DNA of 64,000 nt from Ariolimax columbianus (lineage: Eukaryota; Mollusca; Gastropoda; Stylommatophora; Arionidae): the NCBI GenBank assembly GCA_036924085.1, contig JAVGWX010000004.1:16519454-16583453 (forward strand), written 5' to 3'. Under the pieces are notes generated by a model that saw nothing but the letters and a program-made list of their open reading frames with translations, ran no database searches and was not told where the DNA came from. Shown piece after piece: positions 34,727 to 45,594 of the stretch. The position numbers and the translations under genes were made by a program. The number at the start of each line of letters is the position of its first letter. The first letter of the stretch is position 1.

Positions 34727-35622
34727 TTGTTACTGCGTCTTCCACTTTCTGCAACTCATCATTCCAGTAGGGCTTATAGTTTTTCCTAGCTCCTCTTGGG
34801 AGGGTTTCAGTGACGGCTTGCATTATTGCCTTGCTTAGGCTCTCCACCATGGGCTTCATTTTGGTGTTTCGTGTATTGATGGTTTCACACAGCCCATCTG
34901 TCAGGATTGCAAATCTGTCCCAGTCGTCTCGTTTGTAATTCCAACGTGGGAGCGGTTTTGTTTCCTGTGGGCCTATGTCCATGTCAATGGTTAGCCTGAT
35001 CGGCCTGTGGTCGCTACCTGCCAGTTGGTTTAGCACCTGGCGGTCTATTTTATGGTGTATGTCATGTGTGGAGAAGGCCAAATCTGGAGTCGAGGTGGTA
35101 TGCCATGTTCTTGAATAGAAGCTAGGGCTATCCTCCGGCCTATTGATTAGGGAGAGATTTGCATCTATCTCCCAATCTTCCACTTCGTCACATCTGCTGT
35201 CTGTGTCAGAGTATCCCCATCTCTCCGAGTGGCTGTTGAAATCTCCAACTACTATGCAGTTGGAGTCTCTGACCTCCATACTCGAGAGCGATAGGTCTCT
35301 ATTTGGTGGTCCGTACAGATTGAAAATGCGGAGCTTCGTCTCTTGAGCCATTATGTCAACTCCTACAATTTCTGCTTGTCCGGTGTGATTGACAGATACC
35401 GCGTTACTCGGTATGCAGTTTCTGGTCAGTATCAGGATCCCTCCTTTGTGGCCTTCTCTATCTAGACGGAAGGTCTGGTATCCTCTGATTGAGAATTCAT
35501 GATTATTCTTGAGGTGCGTTTCCTGGATACATGCCACGTCAATCTTATCTTCATGCAGTTGATGTGTTAGGGAAAGTTTTTTGTTAATGACTCCCTCCGC
35601 ATTCCACTGTAGTATTTTGAGG
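34727..35622 (-). pseudogene. Endonuclease domain, Jockey-like copy 1
   Basis: An apurinic-endonuclease-like (EEP) domain with the expected series: ILQWNAEGV (Asn), DVACIQETHL (catalytic Glu), GGILILTRN, a FNLYGPPNRD block, VVGDFNSHSERWGY (Asp/Asn pair), and LAGSDHRPIRLTI (Asp/His). Such domains nick target DNA for target-primed reverse transcription. The frame is open from about 35622 down to 34614. The first residues coincide with the insertion junction, so the domain is complete or nearly so. It joins RT through a frame shift at about 34725. Confidence 0.88.
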
Positions 35623-36843
35623 AATTGTTGGAGTCAATAATCAAAGAAAACATTGTAATGCATTTAGACAAATGTAATATAATTGGAAATAGTCAGCATG
35701 GGTTTACTAGAGGGAGATCATGCTTAACAAATCTATTAGAATTCATGGAGGAGGTTACCAAAGTGACAGACGAAGGGGAGCCAGTGGACGTTATTTATCT
35801 AGATTTTGCAAAGGCCATTGATAGAGAACCTCATCACATATTGTTTCGAAAGTTAAAATCACATGGAATAGGTGGGGAAGTTGTCAAATGGATTGAAAAT
35901 TGGTTAACGGGAAGAAGGCAGAAGGTGTGCATAAATAAGGAGTATGAGTGGTGTGAAGTGAAAAGTATAGTGCCCTAGGGCTCGATTTTGGGACCAATTG
36001 TGTTCTTGATATATTTGAATGATTTGGACATTGATATGGGATCCACTATTGTAAAATTTGCTGATGACACAAAACTATGCAGTAGTGTCTCATCTAAAGC
36101 AGAAGTAGATATATTGATGTCGGATTTAGATAAAATTCGAGAATGGTCTGTAAGCTGGCAAATGGAGTTTAATGTAGATAAATGTACAGTCATCCACAAT
36201 ATGGAACATAATTACAAAATGGGAGAGAACAATATTAGAAATATAGATAAGGAAAGGGACCTAGGGATTATAATAGATCATACAGGTAAGGTGAGTGAGC
36301 AAGTTACGGTAGCAGTGAAAAAGGCAAATGCAATGTTAGGTATGATAAAAAGAAATATTAAACATAGGAGAAAGGAAGTGATAGTCAAACTGCATAAAGC
36401 ATTAGTTAGACCTAGATTGGAGTACTGTGTACAGGTGTGGAGTCCTTATCAGAAAGGGGATATAAACATGCTGGAGAGAATACCAAAAAAAAGCGACAAA
36501 GCTGATAGTGGGATTCCAGAATTACAGTTATGAGGAAAGATTTTTAAAAACTGGCTTACAGTGTATGGAAGAGAGAAGAATTCGTGGTGACTTAATACAG
36601 GCGTATAAGATGATCAGAGGAATGGATAAAGTAGACTATAACAAGTTTTTTTTTAAAATACAACCACCAACAAGAACAAGAGGGCACAGTTACAAGTTGA
36701 CTAAGGAGAGGTCCAAATTGGATATTAGGAAGTATTTTTTTAGCAAGAGAGTTGTGAATGCTTGGAATGCATTGCCAAGTGAGGTGGTGGAGGCTGGGAC
36801 GGTTAATGCATTTAAGAATAGATTGGATGCGTACATCTTTTAG
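35623..36843 (+). pseudogene. CR1-like reverse transcriptase, C-terminal half
   Basis: LLESIIKENIVMHLDKCNII, GFTRGRSCLTNLLEFME, VDVIYLDFAKAIDREPHH (block A), then VP-stop-GSILGPIVFLIYLNDL (block B), IVKFADDTKLCSS (block C, intact), DKCTVIHN, LGIIIDHTGKVSEQV, RPRLEYCVQVWSPY (thumb), GDLIQAYKMIRGMDKVDYNK, RKYFFSKRVVNAWNALPSEV and a KNRLDAYIF end. Lesions: TAG at 35976-35978 replaces the Gln of PQGS, and an A-run near 36487-36494 shifts frame in the LERI.KRA.KL block. The catalytic residues survive. Confidence 0.88.
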
Positions 36844-36925
36844 AGCAAAGTGATGTGAGTGAAACTGGTTGTATACAGACTCTGCAGAGTCTTCTAAACC
36901 AGTATAAAGACGTTAAGTTAAGTTA

Positions 36926-38359
36926 AAACATGTGATTTAACTATTGCTACCCGATCTTCGTTTTTCAACCAAGAACATTGCTGTACAGTTGGCAGAATAT
37001 TCGTCTGTCTGAATGTCGGGACGTGCAATTTATTGAGCTTTATAGTAGTTTACCTTGAATGTTTTCTACCTCACTGACAGCCAATTTTTACAGGATGCAC
37101 TAGCTGTAGCGGGGGACAGTTTATTCTGAAATTGTAAGCGCCGTACACGTATACACTCATTGTATTATATGTATGTATGAATTCGTCGTGTGTGTATCTC
37201 ATGTGCGTATGTTGATGCATTTATAGATTTTCAAATGTATGTCGACCACTGCATTTGTCCTTGTATTTTTAATCAGAAACATCCATTGTGCAACATGATG
37301 TAGACAACAATGTCAGCTTTCTTTGATAACATTTATTTAACATCTTGAACAGGCATACAATCCTCCATTTGAAACAATTGTAATAATGGCTCACAGAGGC
37401 GTTCTATGTATTTTGTGCACAAGATTCGAGTGTTAATGCGTGCGAGCTTTAATGAATACAATATTTGATAATATCTGAAGGGAGAAAAGTAATTGTTTTT
37501 GTTTCCATCACAAAATGGTGAAAAGTAATTACTGCTGCATTATTTTCTGAGAAATAGTTTTAGCGTTATTGACTGAAATAACATGTTAGATTTCGTTTAC
37601 ACATGATGTCAAGCAGTAAGGAAAGGGGGGGGGGGGCGGGGTTAGGGGCTCAATATGTGTAGACACAGTTTGGCGGGGTGGAAAGGCGTGGTGGGAGGAG
37701 AGGGGCAAACATGTGTAGACAAAATGTGGTGGGGTGGAAGGGAGTGGTTGGAGGAGATAAGAAAGAGGATCAACAACTATTAGAACAAAGTGTGACGAGT
37801 TGGGTAGAGTGAAGGTTGAACACACTGGACGTCACACAATGGATATTAGTATTGTCTATTATTGTATAATTATTCGCCTACTACGTGGAAATCACAATGA
37901 TAAATAGTACTCCTTGTGTCAAAAACATAGTGTGACAGAGACAAGACAGACATGACGGTATAATTGGATCTACTTCAGCTGGCACATACCGTGACAGAGA
38001 CAAGACAGACATGACGGTGGGGTGGCATCTACTACAGTTGGTCAATATATGTCACAGCAAGATCTGGTTACGAGGTTCCAGTAAATCCCTGCTGCAAGTG
38101 GATAGATGATATAAAATAAGGTATATTCCACAACAACGCAGACCTAAAACACTCAAAGGAACACACTTAATCCAAAGGAAGGAACGGCAGTTTCCAATGT
38201 CACATAATGACACAAGTGTGCCTAGAAGTACATTAACATAAGAACACACTCGATACAAGTGCCGAGGCTGTCTTTAAAAAACGCATCAAACAGAGTAATA
38301 ACAACAACACAACCTGCACTATCTGCCTATGGGTACCCGCACTAGATAATTGTGTAGCA
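36926..38359. other. Unassigned sequence with minor local duplications
   Basis: Includes a poly-G patch at 37626-37642, a two-copy purine-rich repeat at 37650-37750, and a ~60-bp direct duplication at 37930-38020 (GTGACAGAGACAAGACAGAC). No coding signal. Confidence 0.5.
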
Positions 38360-38585
38360 CACATCTTGTATTCATGCACCCCTGTTGAATCCACTCCCTC
38401 ATCTTGTATTCATGCGCTTCTATTGAACCCACTCCCACATCTTGTATTCATCCGACTCTATTGAATCAACTCCCACATCTTGTATTCATCCGCCCTGTTT
38501 AATCCACTCACACATCTTGTACTCATCTGCCCCTGTTGTATCCATTCGAACATCTTGTATTCATGTGCACATCTTGTATTCATAT
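38360..38585. repeat. 38-bp minisatellite, about 6 copies
   Basis: CATCTTGTATTCATGCGCTT plus CTATTGAACCCACTCCCA repeats at 38362, 38400 and 38438 onward; later copies shorten. Confidence 0.88.
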
Positions 38586-38794
38586 TGCTGTCTCTGAAAA
38601 GCTTCAATATTTCAGTCATCTCCTTGGAGAGGCTTGCACAAGACCGTGCCGACTGATAAGCTAATATCACCGAAGGTGCTAAAATCGCATAACGTATAGC
38701 CATCAGGGATGCTCAGCAAAAGCGTGTTGCCTGGAAGAAAAGAAATTCGAACTATTCTCCAGCCCGATTCGCAAATGTGTGTCCTGAATATGGA

Positions 38795-38860
38795 CATTCC
38801 AGTATGCCATTCCAGTATGCCATTGCAGTATGCCATTCCAGTATGCCATTCCAGTATTGG
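38795..38860. repeat. Short tandem repeat GTATGCCATTCCA, ~5 copies
   Basis: Units of 13 bp (GTATGCCATTCCA) in a row, one with GTATGCCATTGCA. Confidence 0.85.
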
Positions 38861-39479
38861 TCGTTAACGCCACAAGAGTACACATTTCCCAGTAATTGAC
38901 TGATAATGAGGCAATTTTTATTTGCGCTGGTCAACTATTATTGTTGTTATTATTATTATGGAGATGAGTAGCTAGTTTCGATTGTTTTAATGTCATGTTT
39001 TTTCAATTTCAAAATGCAATTATATACACACTTCAACAAAACAATATTGGATAAATAAACTAAAGATCGTATGCTGATAACAGTCACATTTGAGAGCAGT
39101 ATTATCCCCGACAAGTATTGAGAAGAAGGAGATAAAACAAATGGCATTGAGCTAAATAAGAAACACTTTCAATTTGCCCGAAAATTATTTGGCCGATATA
39201 TGGCAACAGTTGACTGCAGAAAATCACATAGCCATTTGATTTGAATGAAATTTCATTGACATTAAATGAAGCTAATATAGAGAAAAATGCGTTTCGTGAT
39301 CGTTCATTGGAGAAGTATTTGGATTTGCCTTACAATAATGATAACAATGAAAGAGATAATTCATTGACATACGTTTCACATTTTAATAACCTCCATTTAA
39401 AAAGAAGGGTTCTTAAGATGGGCATCTTGTGATTAAATGTAAATGTTAGATAAACACTTATACGGTGGTGTGATTATGT
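38861..39479. other. AT-rich sequence, nothing recognised
   Basis: No array or element recognised. Confidence 0.4.
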
Positions 39480-39900
39480 TGTATTTCATGTTGCTGTTTT
39501 GTTTAACATTACTTAAAGTGTGCGTATAATGGAATATTTCTGTTTTGTTCGACATTAATTAATCTGTGAGCATAATGGAATGTTGCTGTTTTGTTTAACA
39601 TTAATTAATCTTTGAGCATAATGGAATATTGCTGTTTTGTTTAACATTAATTAATCTGTGAGCCAAATGGAATGTTGCTGTTTTGTTTAACATTAATTAA
39701 TCTGTGAGCATAATGGAATGTTGCTGTTTTGTAACATTAATTAATATGTGAGCATAATGGTAAGTTGCTGTTTTGTTTAACATTAATTAATCTGTGAGCA
39801 TAATGGAATGTTGCTGCTTTGTTTAACATTAATTAATATGTGAGCATAATGGAATATTGCTGTTTTGTTTAACATGAATTAATCTGTGAACACTTGTAAT
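39480..39900. repeat. 46-bp minisatellite, about 9 copies
   Basis: TGCTGTTTTGTTTAACATTA followed by ATTAATCTGTGAGCATAATGGAATGT repeats every 46 bp. Each unit contains the palindrome TTAATTAA. Edge units are more diverged. Confidence 0.92.
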
Positions 39901-40373
39901 AATTGTAATATTGCGTTTTGTTTGTAAAATTATCTGATTCATATTACATACTCATTATTTAATAGTGTTTCTAATGAGAAAAGGGGATGGGGGGTGGTAA
40001 GGGAATAGCAGCATTAAGAGACATGTGACATTTTATAGAGGGACTGGGTGATCTGTGCTTTTGTAACGAAGTGTGCCATGAGGAGGAGTAATAAAAAGAC
40101 AAGCATAGAGTAATGGTATATGTGACCAACCGTTAGTGATTATCCGGCGCTATTAAGGCCCTGTGCAGAATAACATCATCATTGAAGTCAAGAAATTATT
40201 GCTAAAAGAGTATAAGTATGAAATACTATATAGGACACCTAACAATCTTAGGAAAGACTTCCACATCGGGGCATATCTTACAGTATGTGCTGTAGAAAAT
40301 GCGTAATTGTATTTGATAATTCTTGATCCGATTGTTTGATTGAGTGCCAGCATGGTTGCTCCGGTTGATTCTC

Positions 40374-40725
40374 AAGGTTGTTATTGCTGTTATTAAATGC
40401 ACACAATAATTATGGCTATCCTTTTGTGAATATTGGAATGAGTATTAAGTGGCAGTTTGCAGTAGCTTTCCTGACCTCCCGATTAAGCTGATGAAGGTGG
40501 ACCGGTGTTCTCCGGGTTGTTGTGCGGTGCTTGACCTCATCTGCGTGACGCTCACTACTACCGAGATCACGTCGAACCCAAACTCGTTAGTCAGATTGAA
40601 GCAATCTGTTTCCAGGGAGAACTACATAGAAGTAAGGTAAGGTTTTTATTAGTATGTTTACCTGTCCCTGACCAACATCCCCTGATCCGCATATTTTACC
40701 TGGCCAAACGTTAGTCACTTCTTCC
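40374..40725 (-). mobile_element. Dispersed repeat family R, copy 4
   Basis: GTTGTTATTGCTGTTATT at the left edge, then GCAGTAGCTTTCCTGACCTC, GCTCACTACTACCGAGATCA, TCTGTTTCCAGGGAG, and GGCCAAACGTTAGTCACTTC at the right. Flanks TTCTCAAG and TTCTCAAA fit an 8-bp duplication with one mismatch. Likely sense is minus. Confidence 0.8.
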
Positions 40726-41099
40726 CCTATTCTCAAATGTGCCTTGTATTTATGCGTTTAGGTAGCTAAACGTTCGGGTTTACTCAGCAGTAAAGGATAC
40801 CTGACATATATTTATGTCACATCTCAGTTGAAGTTCAGAACTAGTACAATGAAGTCTTTAGTACTCAATCCCTGAGGCGATGTATTGATACATGACTATA
40901 AATGTCGCGCGGTAAGGCCTTTGTGAACGGGACAATTTGATATATTCTTCTACAATGACAGCTAGCTCCCACGAGGAGACCATTAGCTATGAAGAAAAAG
41001 GTCAGGCAACGATCTATCGATGACCTTAACTTAGAAATGAAACCTCCAACGACCACTCAGCAGTCCTCCACCCCTGCAGAAGTTTGAAATGAAACGCAG
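40726..41099. other. Unassigned sequence between two R copies
   Basis: No recognised feature. Confidence 0.35.
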
Positions 41100-41406
41100 A
41101 AGGGATGTCTGTGATGGCCGTTTATGTTGCAGTAGCTTTCCTCACATGCCGAGCGTGCTAATGGAGGTGGACCTGGGTCATCCAGGCGGTTTTATCTTTG
41201 CTTGGCTTCATCTTCGTGTCACTCACTACTACGGCGATCACGTCGATCTCTCACCTCGTCAGCGATGCTGCAAAGAAAACAGCCCGTTTCCAGGGAGGAC
41301 TACTAGGAAGCCGAGGTGAGGGTCTTGGCCAATATATTTGCCTGACACACTGACTAACATGTCTGATGAGTATCTTTTGCCTGACCAGACGTTAGTCTTT
41401 CTCCCG
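41100..41406 (-). mobile_element. Dispersed repeat family R, copy 5 (lacks (AAC)n end)
   Basis: GCAGTAGCTTTCCTCACATG, TCCAGGCGGTTTTATCTTTG, GAAAACAGCCCGTTTCCAGG, GAGGGTCTTGGCCAATATAT and GCCTGACCAGACGTTAGTCT match copy 3 closely. The trinucleotide-rich end present in other copies is missing. The other end borders (TA)n. Confidence 0.82.
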
Positions 41407-41407
41407 A

Positions 41408-41411
41408 TATG

Positions 41412-41486
<75 letters not shown>

Positions 41487-41490
41487 GTGT

Positions 41491-41525
<35 letters not shown>
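41408..41525. repeat. (TA)n microsatellite with small interruptions
   Basis: About 115 bp of TA repeats with ATACATGTG and ATAAATAT interruptions, followed by CA-rich and (CAGA)n-like DNA to about 41620. Confidence 0.95.
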
Positions 41526-41544
41526 CACACACAAACAACCATAC

Positions 41545-41622
41545 ACAAACATACAGACAGACATGTAGACAGGCAGGCAGACAGAAAGACAACCAACAGA
41601 TAGACAGACAGGCAGGCAGGCT
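41545..41622. repeat. (CAGA/CAGG)n simple repeat
   Basis: ACAGACAGACATGTAGACAG-type repeats and CAGGCAGGCAGG lead straight into the 3'-broken end of Jockey-like copy 2. Confidence 0.85.
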
Positions 41623-42351
41623 GTCTGCCTCCTCGTTGCCTTGGATGTTGCAGTGTGACGGTACCCACTGTACCACTACCCTTTTTGGTGCGGACTGCTG
41701 GCACAGTTTGCAGAGTGCTGTTCTTAGGTCATTAAGCTCAGTGTTTTTCTGGCTTTTTAGCGCTGTGACTACTTCGAGAGCATCTGTCAGCAGAACTATA
41801 TGGCTCTCATTTTCACTGTTTGTCACCATTTCTTCCACTGCCGCCCTCAGTGCCTCTGCCTCCGCTCTGAAATTGCTTGTGTACTTACCAGTAGCGAATG
41901 ACAGTGTTATTTGTCTGCCATTTGGTAGGTTCAGGAATGCTCCTGCCCCTCCGTTCTGTGTAGTGTTTGTTACAGAACCGTCGGTGTATGCATGGGTCCA
42001 GTCCATGCTTGGGTAGCTTTTCGATATGAAGCTTAGGGTAGTGTCTCTCCTTTCTTTTTCAGTCTGGCAGTTTTTGTTTGCAATACCTGGTATATTTTCT
42101 ACCACCTCTGGAAATATATTCTGCCTCCAGGTAGGTTTTCGTACAGTAGTGATGGGATTTGGTGTTGTTTGTGCGTTTGTGGGATCTTCGTGCATCTTTG
42201 CTTTGGCTATTTCTGCAAAGTTTCTCCGCTTTAGTTTCCCATTTCCCAAATTGTTTAGTCTCTGGTACATTGGATGGTCCGTCAGTCTTCGGAGTTTCTC
42301 TGACTGCAGCTGGGCTCTGCAGTCTCTTCTATCGGTCATGGATTGCAGTTT
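41620..42351 (-). pseudogene. Jockey-like copy 2: RNase H fragment with intact catalytic core
   Basis: Same family as copies 1 and 3, over 90% identical to copy 1 by eye. It covers from LQSMTDRRDCRAQLQSEKLR through the spacer, AYTDGSVTNTTQNGGAGAFL (catalytic Asp present), NFRAEAEALRAA, VLLTDALEVVTA and [12 protein letters not shown], then stops at the (CAGG)n tract. Beyond that the open frame is microsatellite translation. Broken at both ends: its 5' side at 42351 joins another LINE in opposite orientation. RT and C-terminus are absent. Confidence 0.88.
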
Positions 42352-43255
42352 TGGGACACACGTATATACAGATGGCTCATCTAACAAAGTCACATCCAAT
42401 GGAGGTGGATGGGTATATTATAGACTAAGGAATGGAGAAGAAAAAAATCGAGTATTGACAACGATTCCACTAATTTCTGTGCAGAAGTAAAGGCACTGAA
42501 GATCGCAGCTGAGCTTGTAATACAAGATAAAGATATCCACGAAGAAAACATAGTATTCCTGACTGATGCCGCGTCAGTATTAGCAGCGATAAAAGAACAC
42601 AAAGATGAAGATATCGAGCAATGTATTTTCTCCCTGACACATCTCTCAGCAGAACACCCAAGGCTGTTCATACAGTGGATCCCATTCCACTGCAATATTG
42701 AAGGAAATGAAGCTGCAGACAAACTAGCAAAGAGTGGAGGAGCATCCCCACAAACAGACTTGAGTAGCACATATAATGAGACCAAGACCATAATTAAAGC
42801 CAACTTCAGGGTAAAATGGGCTGATCAACACCCCGACTTCCGATAAGAAGACAGCTATTTTAACTTAACTAGAGAAGAGCAAGTCATCATCTTCAGACTG
42901 AGAACTGGGCATAACAGACTCAAAGGTTTATTTTTACAACAAAATGAGGATTGGGACAGATGGCAGGTGCCCATGTGGAGAACATATCATGACCGTGGAA
43001 CACATCCTGCAAAGCTGCAACGCTCACGCAGGAAAAGAGAACAATACTGGCCTCGTGAGACATATATGAGACAAATACTGAAAGGAGATGAAACAGTCTT
43101 ACAAACAACGGTGTCCTTCGTAAGAGAAACCGGGGCTTTGATGTGATAATGAACGAAGAATAAGAAGAAGTAGAAGAAGAAGAAGAAGAAGAAGAAGAAG
43201 AAGAAAAAGAAGAAGAAGAAGAAGAAGAAAGGGAAGAAGAAGAAGAAGAAAAACA
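42352..43255 (+). pseudogene. Second Jockey-type family: RNase H to C-terminus, (GAA)n tail
   Basis: Begins exactly where copy 2 ends, at VYTDGSSNKVTSNGGGWVYY (RNase H start, catalytic Asp present). After a frame shift at ~42450 it reads NFCAEVKALKIAAELVIQ (catalytic Glu), ENIVFLTDAASVLAAIKEHK (catalytic Asp), LFIQWIPFHCNIEGNEAADK (His and Asp), then EEQVIIFRLRTGHNRLKG, a CPCGEHIMTVEHILQSC knuckle and a TTVSFVRETGALM end before TGA. The 3' tail is (GAA)n, 43150-43255. It differs at most positions from the neighbouring Jockey-like family. Frame shifts and a stop after HPDFR show decay. Confidence 0.85.
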
Positions 43256-43760
43256 TTTATTAAAATGTTTTTGCAATTACATTGCCCTCAATTTCTCTAC
43301 ATAATCTCCACCATCATTGATTCACTTATTATTTCGCTGTATAAGTCAAAAACAGGCCCAATCGGTGTATGTAGTATTCGTCAGTCAGTTGTCTAGGTAC
43401 CCTCGGTGAGCACACATTCTCGTAATTCAATCGATCATGCATTATTATGTAGGCTTAAACCCGTGAAGACTGTTTACATTGCTATCCTGTCTATCGTCAC
43501 TCGCCTGTCAGCTCCCAACTATTTCCACCTTCGCACAGACGCTTCTGTCCCAATCTGACCAGCACGATCAAGTTTTGTTTCATAGACACATTTTGTTTGT
43601 CGATCAAAAAATGTATCAAACAAATGATGTACCGCTTTATACGACAAACACTTCTCCCCGTAACGAGGAAGCATTGTTATATGAATATTCTTTGCCGAAA
43701 ATTATTTTTTCCGGATCCTTAACCCATCCCCTTCCGTTATCCACTATCTCTCCCCTCATA
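43256..43760 (-). pseudogene. Mariner-like transposase remnant 1 (catalytic domain lost)
   Basis: Minus-strand frames give AGQIGTEASVRRW, LGADRRVTIDRIAM-like, then MHDRLNYENVCSPRVPRQLT with DEYYIHRLG. This fits the mariner region GRP.......V..LI..DRR.TI..IA ... I.H..L...KVC.RWVP..LT.E.K..R at the end of the DNA-binding half. It then runs within about 60 bp into a GGDYVEK-like C-terminal end next to the (GAA)n tract, so the DDE/D catalytic part seems to have been deleted. Remnant 2 is at 62400-62880. Confidence 0.6.
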
Positions 43761-44017
43761 CAAAAAAGAACAAACAAATACAATCACGGTACAGAATGCA
43801 TTTCTTTGATTGTTCAATGTATGTACAGACGCCATTGTGTATCTAGGTTACGAAAATGCATGCTACTCCTTGTGTTTGCCACCTAACGTAATCACAAAGC
43901 TGGATGTTGCTGCCACCTAATTGCACATTCAGAAACTACCAACATTTTTCAGCTATCCTACATCAACTTGTGATCTTTTGCAGACTTATACTCATATGTG
44001 TTGGTATGTGCCTCATG

Positions 44018-44058
<41 letters not shown>

Positions 44059-44239
44059 GCTTATGTATCGTTATATATGTTTGAAAGTGGTACATATCGC
44101 TTCATTCGTTTGTGTATGTGTGTGTGTTTGTGTAATAATGCATGTATTATTTTATTGCAACTCTTTTATTTGACATGCATAGCTACATTTCATGCAACTC
44201 TAAATTCTCTACAACGTCTACATTTATTGTTTTAGTCAA
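43761..44239. other. Unassigned sequence with short (TA)n at 44020-44052
   Basis: No coding signal. A small TA repeat and a GT-rich patch (44113-44135) only. Confidence 0.4.
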
Positions 44240-44870
44240 ACCTTTAATTGTCACGTGTGCCTACTTGTAATGTAGTAATGTCACCTTTAATTGCCACGTG
44301 TGCCTACTTGTAATGTAGTAATGTCACCTTTAATTGCCACGTGTGCCTACTTGTAATGTAGTAATGTCACCTTTAATTGCCATGTGTGCCTACTTGTAAT
44401 GTAGTAATGTCACCTTTAATTGCCATGTGTGCCTACTTGTAATGTCACCTTTAATTGCCATGTGTGGCTACTTGTAATGTAGTAATGTCACCTTTAATTG
44501 CCATGTGTGCCTACTTGTAATGTAGTAATGTCACCTTTAATTGCCATGTGTGCCTACTTGTAATGTAGTAATGTCACCTTTAATTGCCGTGTGTGCCTAC
44601 TTGTAATGTAGTAATGTCACCTTTAATTGCCATGTGTGCCTACTTGTAATGTAGTAATGTCACATTTAATTGCCATGTGTGCCTACTTGTAATGTAGTAA
44701 TGTCACCTTTAATTGCCATGTGTGCCTACTTGTAATGTAGTAATGTCACCTTTAATTGCCATGTGTGCCTACTTGTAATGTAGTAATGTCACCTTTAATT
44801 GCCATGTGTGCCTACTTGTAATGTAGTAATGTCACCTTTAATTGCCACGTGTGCCTACTTGTAATGCAAC
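44240..44870. repeat. 43-bp minisatellite, about 15 copies
   Basis: TAATGTAGTAATGTCACCTT plus TAATTGCCATGTGTGCCTACTTG repeats every 43 bp with very few differences. One unit near 44435 lacks about 9 bp. The first three and last copies have GCCACGTGTG where inner copies have GCCATGTGTG. Confidence 0.96.
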
Positions 44871-45594
44871 TCTTTCCATCATCACGCATCTAATCTCTCA
44901 GCACAATGTCTCTCTTGTATGATTGAACGTAGGACTACGTTCTGACTGAAGTCATTGTCCAATTCGTGTACACGAAGAGGACAACACAATATGTAATGAA
45001 ATAATATATGTCAACAGTTCCACAACTGACTAAAATCAAGAAATTGTGTAAGAGCCGTATTTTTAATAATCGTATGACACACTACCAGCTAACTTTTTTA
45101 TTGTGTCACTGAAATGTCATGCACCATGACGCGAAATTTGAAGACTAGATCAGCAATCAACAATGTCTAGTTGACATTGTCTAGTTGACATTGTAGACAG
45201 AAGCATGATAGTACATCTTGACGTGAATACAGCATACGTGGGACTTTTGTTTAACATTCATTTGATCAAATTCGCATTTCCTACCGGTTTTCCGAATAGC
45301 CCATGTTTCGATTTTTTTCTAAGTGATAAAAAGTAGTCTGGCATAAAACTTAAGACTATTTTTTTAATGATTTTTAGAGATTTGATGAATTGAGAGCATG
45401 CACACAAAAATCCTTCATACACATTGAAGCCGCCAGTTTTTAGTAGCCACACATCAGCGTTTTGTCTATCCAGTAAAAGATCGAATCTGTCTGTCCCTTA
45501 TACTGGGTTAATGATTGGGTTGTATCTGGTCCTGGTCTGATGATTGATCGTACAGACAGCCTTAAGTAGACTTCACTCAATTAACACTTGTCTA
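44871..45594. other. Unassigned AT-rich sequence
   Basis: A small direct repeat TCTAGTTGACATTGT occurs at 45165-45195. Nothing else recognised. Confidence 0.4.

Larger units (their letters stand above)
31936..35622 (-). mobile_element. Jockey-like LINE, copy 1 (3.7 kb), inserted in the CR1-like LINE
   Basis: Domain order on the minus strand is endonuclease, RT, RNase H, zinc-knuckle-like CxCG ... EHLLQNCP, then a (GAA)n tail (plus-strand TTCTTC at 31936-31952). It is flanked by perfect 13-bp duplications AATTGTTGGAGTC. The 5' end falls at the start of the endonuclease, so the gag-like ORF1 is absent. Frame shifts and stops show it is inactive. It is the longest of three copies (others 41620-42351 and 46230-48722). 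Confidence 0.93.
31483..36925 (+). mobile_element. CR1-like LINE, 5'-truncated, split by a nested Jockey-like element
   Basis: Two plus-strand halves, 31483-31935 and 35623-36925, form one element. The first ends in TSIVCKLLES and the second starts at LLESIIKENIV, overlapping through the 13-bp target duplication AATTGTTGGAGTC (31923-31935, 35623-35635). The 3' UTR is about 80 bp and ends AACGTTAAGTTAAG; the same end is seen in truncated copies at 4830 and 48969. The endonuclease and most upstream sequence are missing. Confidence 0.92.

Noticed and set aside
41392..41620. Extension of the RNase H frame into an Ile/Tyr-rich tail
   Set aside because: It is translation of (CAGG)n and (TA)n microsatellites after the LINE breakpoint.
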